DNA of 64,000 bases from Verrucolacustris sp044348085 (GCA_044348085.1 JBIKTM010000005.1:1-64000); one strand, 5' to 3'. Shown: positions 7,788 to 16,110, numbered from the stretch's first letter. A program made the numbers and translations. The notes: generated from the letters alone by a model not told the origin.

Positions 7788-8015
7788 ATGAAATCGGTCC
7801 CTGCTTATGAGGCGAAGTCAAAATTTTCCGAGTATTTGAGGGCAGCCTCAGAGGGGGAGACTTTTGTGATCACGCGCAATGGGCAGCGGATGGCGGAGTT
7901 GAGGCCTTGTCAGGGGCCTGAGTTGCGAAGAAAGAGGGGGATGATGAGGGAGAAGTTTGCGGCTTTAGGTGAGAAGTTTAGTCGCCCGTTGGAGGAGTTT
8001 TCTGCACCCGCATGA
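7788..8015 (+). CDS. Phd/YefM-family antitoxin (second copy)
   Basis: 75 residues: VPAYEAKSKFSEYLRAASEG and FVITRNGQRMAELRP give the Phd/YefM fold; the C-terminal part (REKFAALGEKFSRPLEEF) is the toxin-binding tail. It overlaps the following PIN gene by 4 bases (ATGA). It is clearly related in plan to the antitoxin at 3819 but differs through most of its length, so this is an independent module, not a recent duplicate. Confidence 0.85.
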   Translation: MKSVPAYEAKSKFSEYLRAASEGETFVITRNGQRMAELRPCQGPELRRKRGMMREKFAALGEKFSRPLEEFSAPA

Positions 8016-8407
8016 AACTGCTGATTGATACAGCGGCGTTAATCTGGTTTTTGCGGAAAGACGAGGAGATTTCAGCTCGTGCGGCTGGTGCGATTGAGGA
8101 TTCGCGGAATCAAGTTTATGTGAGTGCGGCCGCGTTGTGGGAGATTTCGGTTAAGGCTGCGACGGGGGCGTTAGTGGCTCCTGATGGCTTAGGGGAGAGA
8201 TTAAGTCAGGATTTAGAGGAAGCGGGGTTTCGAATTCTTCCGATTGAGGGTAGGCATGCGGAGGAGGTGTATCGCCTTCCTCGGGTTCATCCAGACCCGT
8301 TTGATCGGTTAATGATTGCGCAGTGTCGATGTGAAAAGATGACGGCGGTGACGAATGATGTGACGTGGTCGGATCGGCGGTATGAGATAGCGACGGTATG
8401 GAAGTAA
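8012..8407 (+). CDS. PIN-domain toxin, VapC type (second copy)
   Basis: 131 residues. It opens with MKLLIDTAALIWFL (Asp6), has a conserved Glu in SAAALWEISVKAATG, and the motif HPDPFDRLMIAQC typical of the PIN-domain subgroup often annotated as toxin nuclease of a Phd system. Predicted Mg-dependent RNase; start ATG overlaps the antitoxin stop. Another VapC-type gene lies 4 kb upstream. Confidence 0.88.
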   Translation: MKLLIDTAALIWFLRKDEEISARAAGAIEDSRNQVYVSAAALWEISVKAATGALVAPDGLGERLSQDLEEAGFRILPIEGRHAEEVYRLPRVHPDPFDRLMIAQCRCEKMTAVTNDVTWSDRRYEIATVWK

Positions 8408-8413
8408 ACGGCC

Positions 8414-8453
8414 CTTCTACGCTCCTAACCCGCTTCGCGGAGGAGCTACGAAG
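8414..8453. repeat. Hairpin repeat (CGCTCCTAACCCGC family)
   Basis: CTTCTACGCTCCTAACCCGC...GCGGAGGAGCTACGAAG forms an inverted repeat. A near copy is found at 34664-34703. It lies between the convergent PIN toxin and dUTPase-like genes and could serve as a two-way terminator. A second, partial GGAGTTACGAAGGGTTG copy follows near 8493. Confidence 0.55.
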
Positions 8454-8514
8454 GGTTGCACCCTCTTTTTTCTTTTCACCTCGCGGGCTCGGCGGAGTTA
8501 CGAAGGGTTGGTAG

Positions 8515-8895
8515 TTAGATGTGTTTCGAATCGGCGTGGTCTTTGACCGTGTAGCCGGATTCCTGGCGTTTGTGGTTCACTTCGTTTTTCTTCACGTAAC
8601 CTTGATAAATGTCCTCGGCGGTCATGCCGAGAGTCTGGGCCAGCGAGACGAGGAAGTGAAAGAGATCCACCACTTCGACGCGGGCGTTTTGTTCGTCGAT
8701 CTTTTGATATTTGGCCCACCATTTCCAAGGGAAACTGTCGATCAACTCAGCGAGTTCTTGAGACATGGCGCGGGTGTAGTTGAGAGCCCACTTGGTTTTT
8801 TCGTCTGGAGAGAGGTTGGCAAGATCGACCCCGATTTTTTTGTTGAGGAGGTCCTGCATACGGAAGATTTCGTCTAATTTGTCAGGTGATGACAT
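8515..8895 (-). CDS. dUTPase-like (dUTPase_2/MazG-type) nucleotide pyrophosphohydrolase
   Basis: 126 residues from an ATG at 8895 (MSSPDKLDEIF). The all-alpha dimeric dUTPase signature is clear: QELAELIDSFPWKWWAKY, then ARVEVVDLFHFLVSLAQ supplying the second acidic cluster, and GYVKKNEVNHKRQESGY near the C terminus. These enzymes hydrolyse dUTP/dUDP, protecting DNA from uracil and supplying dUMP for thymidylate synthesis. An upstream extension of the frame to 9009 is unlikely because it overlaps the trxB promoter region and has no conserved residues. Confidence 0.8.
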   Translation of the reverse strand: MSSPDKLDEIFRMQDLLNKKIGVDLANLSPDEKTKWALNYTRAMSQELAELIDSFPWKWWAKYQKIDEQNARVEVVDLFHFLVSLAQTLGMTAEDIYQGYVKKNEVNHKRQESGYTVKDHADSKHI

Positions 8896-9015
8896 AGAGT
8901 AGGGGTAGCGGGTAGGGGCAGAAGAGGGAGACTTTTTTACAGAAAAACAGAGTTGGATGTGAAGAAATCGGCAAGCAGGTTGGACGGAGGGGAGGGGAAA
9001 GGGTAACAAAGAAGC

Positions 9016-9942
9016 ATGCGTGATGTGGTAATTTTAGGAAGTGGATGTGCGGGTTGGACGGCCGCTCTTTATCTGGCACGGGCAAATTTAAAGCCCTTGG
9101 TTTTGACGGGAACACAGACGGGGGGATTGCTGACCACAACTTCGATTGTGGAAAATTATCCTGGGTTTCCCCAAGGAGTGGATGGGACGGCCTTAATGGT
9201 CCAGATGATGGAGCAGGCACAAAAGTTTGGAGCCGAGGTGGAGTTTGGGGTGGTGGCGGATAAAGTTACTTTGGGAAAAGGAAAGCAGCAGATTTGTGCC
9301 GGAAAAAAAATCATTGAGACGAAAACTTTGATTGTTTCCACGGGCGCAGGGCACCGTCATTTAGATGTTCCGGGGGAAAAGGAGTTGGAGACGAAGGGAG
9401 TGACGTACTGTGCAACGTGTGACGGGGCTTTGCCGATGTTTCGCAATCAGCCTGTGGTGGTGGTGGGAGGAGGAGATTCGGCGTGTGAGGAGGCGACATT
9501 TCTAACGCGATTTGCATCGAAGGTTTATCTGGTGCATCGCAGGGGGGAGTTACGCGCCTCGAAGATCATGGCGGATCGGGCTTTGGGAAATCCAAAGATT
9601 CAGCCTGTTTGGAATTCCGTGGTGGAGAGTGTGGAGGGGGTGAAGGAGGGCAAAGTGACAGGGGTCAAGTTGAAGGAGAGTGGAACTGGAAAGAGTTCGG
9701 TTCTCGCGTGCGCGGGTGTTTTTATTGCGGTCGGACATGTTCCCAACACGCAGATTTTTAAGGGGCAACTCAGTATGGATGAGGCGGGTTATTTGCAGTT
9801 GGCGGCGGGGAGTCGAACGAATGTAGAGGGGGTTTTTGGAGCGGGGGATTGTGCGGACAAGGTGTACCGGCAGGCCATCACTGCAGCAGGGATGGGGTGT
9901 ATGGCCGCGATTGACGCGGAGCGCTACTTAGCTGGAGGTTGA
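9016..9942 (+). CDS. trxB: Thioredoxin reductase
   Basis: 308 residues. FAD-binding motif at residues 7-12 (LGSGCAG; the usual Pro is Cys here), the redox-active CATC at 132-135 (TYCATCDGALP), an NADPH Rossmann motif VVVGGGDSACEEA near 155, HRR for NADPH phosphate recognition, and the C-terminal FAD motif GVFGAGDCADKVYRQ. It transfers electrons from NADPH to thioredoxin in the cytoplasm. Its last 19 bases overlap the convergent TPR gene. Confidence 0.95.
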   Translation: MRDVVILGSGCAGWTAALYLARANLKPLVLTGTQTGGLLTTTSIVENYPGFPQGVDGTALMVQMMEQAQKFGAEVEFGVVADKVTLGKGKQQICAGKKIIETKTLIVSTGAGHRHLDVPGEKELETKGVTYCATCDGALPMFRNQPVVVVGGGDSACEEATFLTRFASKVYLVHRRGELRASKIMADRALGNPKIQPVWNSVVESVEGVKEGKVTGVKLKESGTGKSSVLACAGVFIAVGHVPNTQIFKGQLSMDEAGYLQLAAGSRTNVEGVFGAGDCADKVYRQAITAAGMGCMAAIDAERYLAGG

Positions 9943-10604
9943 ACCGACGCCGGAGGGGCGGTGGGGACGGGTGCAGCGGAATTTGGTGGCGGGGGGAGGC
10001 TTTCGAGAAGGGAGCGGGCTTCTGCAAGAAAGGCACTTCCTGTTTTTGCGGCAATGATATCGGTGAGGACTTGGCGGGCTGCCTCGGGTCGATTTTCCTG
10101 AATCTGTATGCGTGCGAGACCGACGGCGGATCCGGTACGGAAAGCGTCAGCGGGTTGGGTCGTCATGATTCGGAGGAAAAGGGTTTGGGCAGCGGAGCGG
10201 TCTCCGCTGGCGGCGAGTTGGTTGGCTTGGGCAAAACGGGCGGCAGGAGCGAGGGGATGGGAGGGGAAGTCGCGGGTAAACTTTTCATAGAGGGATGCGG
10301 CTTCACGGAACTCTTTTTTTGAGGTGGCGGACGAGGCTGATTCTAGAATGGCGAGGGCGGTGGCGGGTTGGCCGGGGTAGTCGCGGATGAGTTGAGCCCA
10401 AGTCTCAGGCCCTGGTTTGGTTTCGAGAAGGAGATTTGATTCAGATCTGGCTTTTTCCGATTTGGAGTATTGCCAGAGGAGAAGGGCGATGCCGGCGAGT
10501 AGGGCGAGGGTGATCGGGATGAGAGTGCGGGGTTGGAGCCAGGCAGGGATCTGGGCGGGTAGGAGGCGAGGCTCTTCTGATGGGACGGTGGTGGGGGACG
10601 ACAT
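9924..10604 (-). CDS. Single-span membrane protein with TPR-like repeats
   Basis: 226 residues. A short cytoplasmic N terminus is followed by a transmembrane helix (ITLALLAGIALLLWQY, about residues 31-46) and then helical repeats with TPR character: ATALAILESASSAT, EAASLYEKFTRDFPSHPLAPAARFAQANQL, AVGLARIQIQ. The C-terminal 25 residues are Pro/Ala-rich. The layout resembles YfgM/BamD-like assembly helpers of the cell envelope, but no specific role can be claimed. It is convergent with trxB. Confidence 0.75.
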   Translation of the reverse strand: MSSPTTVPSEEPRLLPAQIPAWLQPRTLIPITLALLAGIALLLWQYSKSEKARSESNLLLETKPGPETWAQLIRDYPGQPATALAILESASSATSKKEFREAASLYEKFTRDFPSHPLAPAARFAQANQLAASGDRSAAQTLFLRIMTTQPADAFRTGSAVGLARIQIQENRPEAARQVLTDIIAAKTGSAFLAEARSLLESLPPPPNSAAPVPTAPPASVQPPAK

Positions 10605-10697
10605 AAGGCGATGAGAATGGGAAAAGGTAGGCTTGAGGGCAAGTCAGTACCTTCATAGGGGGGTGTTTTTGGGGGCTATTTGTGATGGGAATAGGTG

Positions 10698-10740
10698 TTG
10701 ACGTTGTGGTTAGATGTGGGTAAAAATGGGTAATAGAGGT
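10698..10740 (+). promoter_or_regulatory. dcw promoter with MraZ-box array
   Basis: Four G-rich pentamers recur with an exact 10-bp period: GTGGT (10706), GTGGG (10716), ATGGG (10726), GAGGT (10736). This is the layout of MraZ operators (TGGG units one helical turn apart). A TTGACG (10698-10703) and TAAAAA (10721-10726) with a 17-base spacer form a plausible sigma70 promoter that overlaps the boxes, so MraZ binding would repress the dcw operon. Confidence 0.75.
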
Positions 10741-10772
10741 TAAATCTGTTTATTCGTGGTGAACAAATACAT

Positions 10773-11213
10773 ATGACGATGAAAGAGGCGTATACGGATC
10801 GGTTTGAGTTTTCCTTGGACGACAAGGGAAGGCTTTCCGTGCCCGTGGAGTGGCGGGGGGAAGCATTCGAGAAGCGATTTTTGGTGATGCCTTCGTCCGA
10901 CGGATGTTTGCGGATTTACCCTGCGAGTTTTCTTGGAAGAGAGATGGAAAAGTTGTCCAGCCTCGGAGCGACTTCTGCCGATGCGCGTCGGAAAAGTTTG
11001 GAAAAACTGGCGAGTGTAATTCAGGCGGCTGAGCCGGATCAGCAGGGAAGAATTATGATCCGCGAAAAATTTAGGCAACACGCGGGGTTGGGTCGGCAAG
11101 CGGTTTTAGTGGGAAGGTTGGATCATTTTGAAGTTTGGGACCCGAAGAAGTGGAAAAAAATTGCCCCGCCCGCCACGACCTTCGAAGAAGTGGCCAAGGA
11201 GGTGGGACTATGA
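10773..11213 (+). CDS. mraZ: Transcriptional regulator MraZ
   Basis: 146 residues, normal size. It contains the two AbrB/SpoVT-like DNA-binding half domains: SLDDKGRLSVPVEWR (residues 14-28) and DQQGRIMIREKFRQ (about 88-101), and the family segment VLVGRLDHFEVWDPKKW. MraZ forms a ring that binds repeated TGGG boxes; such boxes lie 33-67 bases upstream of this gene. It opens the division/cell-wall cluster. ATG at 10773 is chosen, although ATG at 10779 also fits. Confidence 0.95.
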   Translation: MTMKEAYTDRFEFSLDDKGRLSVPVEWRGEAFEKRFLVMPSSDGCLRIYPASFLGREMEKLSSLGATSADARRKSLEKLASVIQAAEPDQQGRIMIREKFRQHAGLGRQAVLVGRLDHFEVWDPKKWKKIAPPATTFEEVAKEVGL

Positions 11214-11395
11214 TGATCGATTCGATCGCTTTTGTGCCTCGCCATATTTCGACGGGAGTCTGCCTTCCTCACTCTCCGAAACTTTTCCACGGTACCGCAG
11301 TTCATCGTCGCCTCAAAAGTGGCCGATGGCTCTCGCGTTGTCGGGAACTCCTCCGAATTACCGGGGGAAGAAAAACAACCGACTCTCGCAACTGA
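11210..11395 (+). CDS. Small ORF after mraZ, unknown
   Basis: 61 residues. An excellent ribosome site AAGGAGG (11196-11202) lies 7 bases before the ATG, which overlaps the mraZ stop (ATGA). The product is basic and Arg/His/Ser-rich (for example HRRLKSGRWLSRCRELLRI) without a membrane segment. I recognise no family. The same ribosome-like bases also encode Lys-Glu-Val of MraZ, so the signal may be fortuitous. It occupies a stretch where mraZ and rsmH are usually adjacent. Confidence 0.4.
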   Translation: MMIDSIAFVPRHISTGVCLPHSPKLFHGTAVHRRLKSGRWLSRCRELLRITGGRKTTDSRN

Positions 11396-11460
11396 TTCCG
11401 TAGGACGCGCCCGGGAGGCACGTTCCAGCGGATCGGTTCGGGCGTCCCAGGAGGTAGAAT

Positions 11461-11640
11461 ATGGACTGGAAGCAGATGATGAGGGGAAAACTCGCATGCG
11501 GCTTTTCTTGCCGCCGAGACGGTTCCGGAAGAGTCGAGGGTCACGGGGTGGTGAAGCTTCCGAAACGCAATGCGTATGAAATCATCGGCCTCCGGCGACC
11601 CGTCCGACGGGAAATCCTCCGGTTGCGTCCCACACCCTAA
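11461..11640 (+). CDS. Small basic ORF before rsmH, unknown
   Basis: 59 residues in a different frame from the preceding ORF, ending 3 bases before the rsmH GTG. AGGAGG at 11449-11454 is 6 bases before the ATG, an optimal ribosome site with no other gene to explain it. The product starts MDWKQMMRGKLACGF and has KLPKRNAYEIIGLRRPV and an Arg-rich end (REILRLRPTP). It has no obvious transmembrane segment, and two Cys. The position implies co-translation with rsmH. No family recognised. Confidence 0.55.
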   Translation: MDWKQMMRGKLACGFSCRRDGSGRVEGHGVVKLPKRNAYEIIGLRRPVRREILRLRPTP

Positions 11641-11643
11641 GGC

Positions 11644-12558
11644 GTGGAACACGTCCCTGTTCTTTTGGAGGAGATCTTGACCATGTTGCAACCTGCTCCT
11701 GGACGCACGATGTATGACGCGACGTTTGGGCGCGGGGGTCATGCTCGTGCCTTTCTGAAGCAGGGAGCCCGTGTGGTAGCTCTGGATGTGGATCCCGCTG
11801 CCGAAGCAGAGGCAGAGAAGTTGACGGCTGAGGTGGGTGCAGATCGCTTTCGTTTCCACCGTGTGAATTTCAGTGATTTGGCAAGTGTGGCGGAGAAAGA
11901 GGGGGCTGCGGATGGTCTTTTGCTCGATCTGGGAATTTCCTCTCCGCAAGTGGATCAAGCCGAGAGAGGATTTAGTTTTCAGCAGAGCGGCCCGCTGGAT
12001 ATGCGCATGGATCCGACCCAGGGCACGACGGCGGCTGATCTGGTGAACCATCTTTCCGAGCCAGAGTTGAGAAACCTTTTGCGGGATGGCGGAGAGGATC
12101 GGGATCCAGGAAAAATCGCGCGGGCGATTGTGAGAGCCCGACCTTTGGTCACGACGGCGGACTTGGCCACAGCAGTATGCCGAGCGACACGGCCTGCCCG
12201 GCCGGGCATCAAGCATCCTGCGACAAGAACGTTTCTGGCTCTTCGCAGGGCTGTGAATCGGGAGGGAGAAGTGTTGGATCGTGCTTTAGCGGCGGTTCCG
12301 AAAGTTTTGCGAGCCGGGGGAAGGATGGCGGTCTTGACGTATCACTCGGCGGAGGATCGGGTGGTGAAACATTGGATTCGAGATCATGCGGAGGAGGAAA
12401 AGCGGGAGATGGGAATGGCCTTTGGACAGCCCAATCCTGAGCGTTGGGTGAAAGCTTTAGGTGAGAGCGTGCCGACGGAGGAGGAAATTGCGAAAAATCC
12501 AAGGGCGCGAAGTGCGCGCTTGCGCGGGGCAGAGCGATTGGGGGAGGTGAAGTTGTGA
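11644..12558 (+). CDS. rsmH: 16S rRNA (cytosine-1402-N4)-methyltransferase
   Basis: 304 residues from GTG. MEHVPVLLEEIL and the SAM-binding YDATFGRGGHARAFL open the protein; LDLGISSPQVDQAERGFSF and LDMRMDP are RsmH/MraW signatures, as are the C-terminal VLTYHSAEDRVVKHW and the RSARLR end motif. The helical insertion (residues ~105-210) is complete. It methylates C1402 in the decoding centre. It overlaps ftsL by 4 bases. Confidence 0.96.
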   Translation: MEHVPVLLEEILTMLQPAPGRTMYDATFGRGGHARAFLKQGARVVALDVDPAAEAEAEKLTAEVGADRFRFHRVNFSDLASVAEKEGAADGLLLDLGISSPQVDQAERGFSFQQSGPLDMRMDPTQGTTAADLVNHLSEPELRNLLRDGGEDRDPGKIARAIVRARPLVTTADLATAVCRATRPARPGIKHPATRTFLALRRAVNREGEVLDRALAAVPKVLRAGGRMAVLTYHSAEDRVVKHWIRDHAEEEKREMGMAFGQPNPERWVKALGESVPTEEEIAKNPRARSARLRGAERLGEVKL

Positions 12559-12908
12559 GCCGTAATCAGATCCGCAGAACGAATCAGGTGGGAGGAACGC
12601 AGTTGGCTCGCTTTCTTTTGGCGGCGGGTCTGGCGACCTCTTTGGTCGTGGCTTTTGTTCTTTTGCATGTCTCGAATATTCGGGCTGCTGGAGAGTTGAA
12701 AAAACTAGAGACGGCCAGGGCTAGGCAGGAGGATGTTTTGAAATCGGCGCGTCTCTTGTCCGAAAAATTGCGATCTCCCAAGTATTTGACGGAGCAGGCG
12801 GCACACATGAATTTAGGTTTGGTCAGTGTGAGTGAGTTGGAGATGTATGAGGCCCCCGTTCGCAAGACTTGGCAAGCAACCGATTTAGCAAAAGAGGAGG
12901 CAAGATGA
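12555..12908 (+). CDS. ftsL: Cell division protein FtsL
   Basis: 117 residues from GTG. A short basic cytoplasmic tail, one transmembrane helix (FLLAAGLATSLVVAFVLLHV, about residues 20-39) and a periplasmic coiled coil (ELKKLETARARQEDVLKSARLLSEKL) ending in the SPKYLTEQAA segment. This is the plan of FtsL, which with FtsB/FtsQ activates FtsWI. Sequence conservation in this family is low; the identification rests on topology and on position between rsmH and ftsI. It overlaps both neighbours. Confidence 0.85.
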   Translation: MSRNQIRRTNQVGGTQLARFLLAAGLATSLVVAFVLLHVSNIRAAGELKKLETARARQEDVLKSARLLSEKLRSPKYLTEQAAHMNLGLVSVSELEMYEAPVRKTWQATDLAKEEAR

Positions 12909-14653
12909 ATCCTCGCCGGCGAATTATGGCGGTATCGTTCGTATTCGCTTTTTGCTTAACCGCTGTGTCGTGCAAGTTGATTTGGATTCAGTTGGTCAAG
13001 CAGGAGAGTTATCGGGCGGAAGCGATTCGCTGTCATACCCGCGGGGAGCCCGTGCCTGCCCAGCGAGGCTCCATTTTGGATGTGAGTGGTCGGGTGCTCG
13101 CACAGAGCATGCCGCTGATTGAGGTTCATTTGGATGGGAAGATTCTTGCGCAGGAGCCTAAGGAGCTGCCAGTGATTGCTTCGATTTTGGGAGTTTCTGC
13201 CGAGTGGTTGAAAGGCCAAGTGGATCCCGAGAATCGTTATCTAAAAGTTGCAGAAGGAGTCAGTGTAGAAACGGAAGGGAAATTAAAAGCCAGCAAGTTG
13301 CGTTCCGTCATTACGGAAAGAAAAACGGCGCGGAACTATCCGAACGGCTCAGAGACGGCTCAAATTTTAGGGTATGTCAATTCGATGGAGGTGACGCCCG
13401 TGGGAATGGCTAGGCCATTGACGGTGGAGGTGGGGGAGGCGGGTGTTGAGAAATCGATGGATCGGTACTTGCGAGGAGTGGCAGGTGAAAGGCGAATTAT
13501 TCAAGACGTAAAACGAAGGGAAATTCCATACTTTCGCCTGAGTGATCGGCCCGCGCGGGATGGATATCATGTCGTTTTGACCGTCGATCAGGGAATCCAA
13601 CATGTTGTGGAGAAGGAAGCCGATGCGTTGGTGGAGAAGTATCAGCCTGAGACGTTGCAAATCGTCGTACTTCGTCCGAGTACGGGGGAAATTTTGGCGA
13701 TGGTGAGTCGGCCCACGTTTGATCCGAACCAAAGAGCTACGTACGAGTCTTGGGCGGTAAAAAATCGAATTCTCGCAGACACCTACGAGCCGGGATCCAC
13801 CTTTAAAATTGTGACGGTAGCAGCCGCGCTGAATGAGAAAGTGGCTGATCTGAACAGCACTTTCTTTTGTGAAAATGGAGAGATGTTTTATGGAGGATCA
13901 TCACTGAAAGATCATGAGGATTATGGAATGTTGACGCTGCGTGAGGTGGTAGCCAAATCGAGCAACATCGGAATGGCGAAGTTGGCGATTCAGTTAGGGG
14001 AGGAGAAGGTGCATGAGTACGCGAGGTTGTTTGGGTTTGGTCAAAAAACGCAATGGGGGGAAGGAGCGCTGCCTGGGGAGGAGGGAGGTTTGTTGAGGCC
14101 GATCCGAAGGTGGAGCAAGCTTTCGATCACGCGTATTCCAATGGGGTACGAAGTGGCCGCTACAAATTTGCAAATGGCGTTGGCTTACGGTGCGATCGCC
14201 AACGGGGGTAAGAGGATGGAGCCACGCATCATCAAAGCCGTGGTGGATCGTGACAATCGGGTCGTGTTGCAGTTCCTTCCTAAAGTGGTTTGCCAGGCCA
14301 TTCAGCCCGAGGCGGCAGAAAAAATGGTGGAAGCTTTACGGGGTGTGGTTTCGGATCAGGGTACGGCCGAGGGGGCGCAGGTCCCTGGATATGAGGTGGC
14401 GGGAAAAACAGGAACTGCACGAAAAGTGGTTCAAGGAGATTACGCAAAGGACAAGTACCGAGCGTCCTTCATCGGATTTCTTCCAGCCGAAAAACCTGAA
14501 TTTCTTGTTTCCATCATGGTGGATGAGCCAAAGGGGAAAGTTTACTACGGAGGATTGGTGGCAGGTCCTGCTTTTAAAAATATCGCGACCCAGGTGGCGG
14601 AGCAGTTGCACTTAAATCGAGGGGCTGTGGTGGCACGCCGATCCTCACCATGA
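12905..14653 (+). CDS. ftsI: Division-specific peptidoglycan transpeptidase (FtsI/PBP3)
   Basis: 582 residues. The ATG at 12905 overlaps the ftsL stop and follows GAGGAGG. One N-terminal transmembrane segment (IMAVSFVFAFCLTAVSC), the pedestal motif PAQRGSILDVSGRVLA, and the penicillin-binding motifs: Ser298-Thr-Phe-Lys301 (EPGSTFKIV), SSN (VAKSSNIGMAKLA) and KTG (VAGKTGTARKVV). It crosslinks septal peptidoglycan in partnership with FtsW. No PASTA domains. Confidence 0.95.
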   Translation: MNPRRRIMAVSFVFAFCLTAVSCKLIWIQLVKQESYRAEAIRCHTRGEPVPAQRGSILDVSGRVLAQSMPLIEVHLDGKILAQEPKELPVIASILGVSAEWLKGQVDPENRYLKVAEGVSVETEGKLKASKLRSVITERKTARNYPNGSETAQILGYVNSMEVTPVGMARPLTVEVGEAGVEKSMDRYLRGVAGERRIIQDVKRREIPYFRLSDRPARDGYHVVLTVDQGIQHVVEKEADALVEKYQPETLQIVVLRPSTGEILAMVSRPTFDPNQRATYESWAVKNRILADTYEPGSTFKIVTVAAALNEKVADLNSTFFCENGEMFYGGSSLKDHEDYGMLTLREVVAKSSNIGMAKLAIQLGEEKVHEYARLFGFGQKTQWGEGALPGEEGGLLRPIRRWSKLSITRIPMGYEVAATNLQMALAYGAIANGGKRMEPRIIKAVVDRDNRVVLQFLPKVVCQAIQPEAAEKMVEALRGVVSDQGTAEGAQVPGYEVAGKTGTARKVVQGDYAKDKYRASFIGFLPAEKPEFLVSIMVDEPKGKVYYGGLVAGPAFKNIATQVAEQLHLNRGAVVARRSSP

Positions 14654-16110
14654 AGCTGACAGACGTGATGAAAGGAGTTGAGGTGAAGGAGTGGCAGGGC
14701 GGCCAAGAGGCAGATGTGTCGAGTTTGGCGTACGAATCCCAAAAGGTACGAAAGGGTTCCATCTTTTGTACATGGAAGGGTGAAAAAAGTGATGGGCACG
14801 CATATGTACCTGATGCGCTTCAGCGCGGTGCAGTGGCCGTAGTTGCGGAGCAGAAGGCGAAAGAAGCGAACGTTCCAAGAATCCGGGTCGAGAGCGGACG
14901 GAGAGCCTTGGGAAGGATGGCGGCTAATTTTTATGGAAACCCATCCAAAGAGCTGCGTGTGTTGGGTTTGACGGGGACGAATGGAAAGACCTCCACGGCT
15001 TTGCTTGTGCAATCGCTGTTTCAAGGTTGTGGGTTGAGTTGTGGTTATCTTGGGACGATTGGGAATGATTTAGGCAAGGGGATTCAGCCGGCGAAACAAA
15101 CGACTCCAGAAGCTTTGGATCTGCAGGCGATGTTGGCTGAGATGCGGGAGAATGGGTGTCGTGCGGCATCGATGGAGGTGAGTTCCCATGCATTAGAGCA
15201 GGGTCGGACAGAGGGAGTTCATTTTGCGGGCGCCATTTTCACCAATTTGGGAAGAGATCATTTGGATTATCACAAAACGATGGCGGCGTATGAGAATGCA
15301 AAGGGGAAGTTATTTGAGGGACTTACGGAGGGGGCTTTCGCGGCGATTCATCAGGAGGATCCTGCTGGGGTAAGAATGGGAGCGCGGTGTCGTCCGGGAG
15401 TTCGAGTGGTTACGTACGGTATCGATCGGGGCGATGTGCATACGAAGAATTTGCGAATGGGGATGGAGGGAAGTTCGTTTCTTCTTTGCACGCCCGAGGG
15501 GGAGGTGCCAGCGACCCTTCCGTGGTTGGGGCGTTTCAATGTATCCAATGCCCTGGCTGCTGCAGCCGCTGCGATGCAGGCTGGCTTTTCAGCTGAAAAG
15601 GTTGCAGCGGGTTTAGGGCGCGCACCTGCGGTCCCTGGGCGTATGGAGAAAGTAGCCCATGCGGGTGAAATTTCCGTTTTGATTGATTACGCCCATACGG
15701 AGGATGCAGTGGGGGCTGCTTTGAGTACGTTAAAACCTTTCACCCGAGGATCGTTGTGGGTGGTGTTGGGAGCGGGAGGGGATCGGGATCCGGGGAAGCG
15801 ACCGGCGATGGCAGCGATGGCAGCCCGGTGGGCAGACCGGATCGTGCTGACTTCCGATAATCCAAGAAGTGAGGATCCAAAAAAGATTTTGAAAGAAATG
15901 GCGGCAGGGTTGCCCAAGGGTGCTTCTGTCCAAGTTTTGGAAAATCGCGTCGAAGCGATTCGAACGGCTGTGTTATCTGCAGCTGCAGGAGATGTGGTGT
16001 TGGTCGCGGGCAAAGGGCATGAGGAGTATCAGGAAATTCGTGGAGAGAAGTTACCTTTTTCGGATCGGCGCGAAGTGGAGCGAGCTTTGGCGGAGAGGAG
16101 TCGATCATGA
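14650..16110 (+). CDS. murE: UDP-MurNAc-L-Ala-D-Glu:meso-diaminopimelate ligase
   Basis: 486 residues. Mur ligase plan: N-terminal UDP-binding domain (SLAYESQKVRKGSIFC), ATP-binding TGTNGKTSTA, and a C-terminal domain with LTSDNPRSEDP. DNPR (residues 403-406) is the motif of enzymes that add meso-diaminopimelate rather than lysine, so the peptidoglycan is probably mDAP type. Four-base overlaps with ftsI and murF indicate coupled translation. Confidence 0.96.
   Translation: MKLTDVMKGVEVKEWQGGQEADVSSLAYESQKVRKGSIFCTWKGEKSDGHAYVPDALQRGAVAVVAEQKAKEANVPRIRVESGRRALGRMAANFYGNPSKELRVLGLTGTNGKTSTALLVQSLFQGCGLSCGYLGTIGNDLGKGIQPAKQTTPEALDLQAMLAEMRENGCRAASMEVSSHALEQGRTEGVHFAGAIFTNLGRDHLDYHKTMAAYENAKGKLFEGLTEGAFAAIHQEDPAGVRMGARCRPGVRVVTYGIDRGDVHTKNLRMGMEGSSFLLCTPEGEVPATLPWLGRFNVSNALAAAAAAMQAGFSAEKVAAGLGRAPAVPGRMEKVAHAGEISVLIDYAHTEDAVGAALSTLKPFTRGSLWVVLGAGGDRDPGKRPAMAAMAARWADRIVLTSDNPRSEDPKKILKEMAAGLPKGASVQVLENRVEAIRTAVLSAAAGDVVLVAGKGHEEYQEIRGEKLPFSDRREVERALAERSRS

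Noticed and set aside
11232..11579. A 115-codon frame between mraZ and rsmH starting at TTG
   Set aside because: It starts at TTG without a ribosome site, spans both better-supported small ORFs in another frame and has an unnatural Ser/Arg/Gly composition.
11302..12216. A 304-codon minus-strand frame across rsmH
   Set aside because: It is the antisense of rsmH and its leader, Arg/Ser/His-rich, with no recognisable motif. A shadow of the G-rich coding strand.
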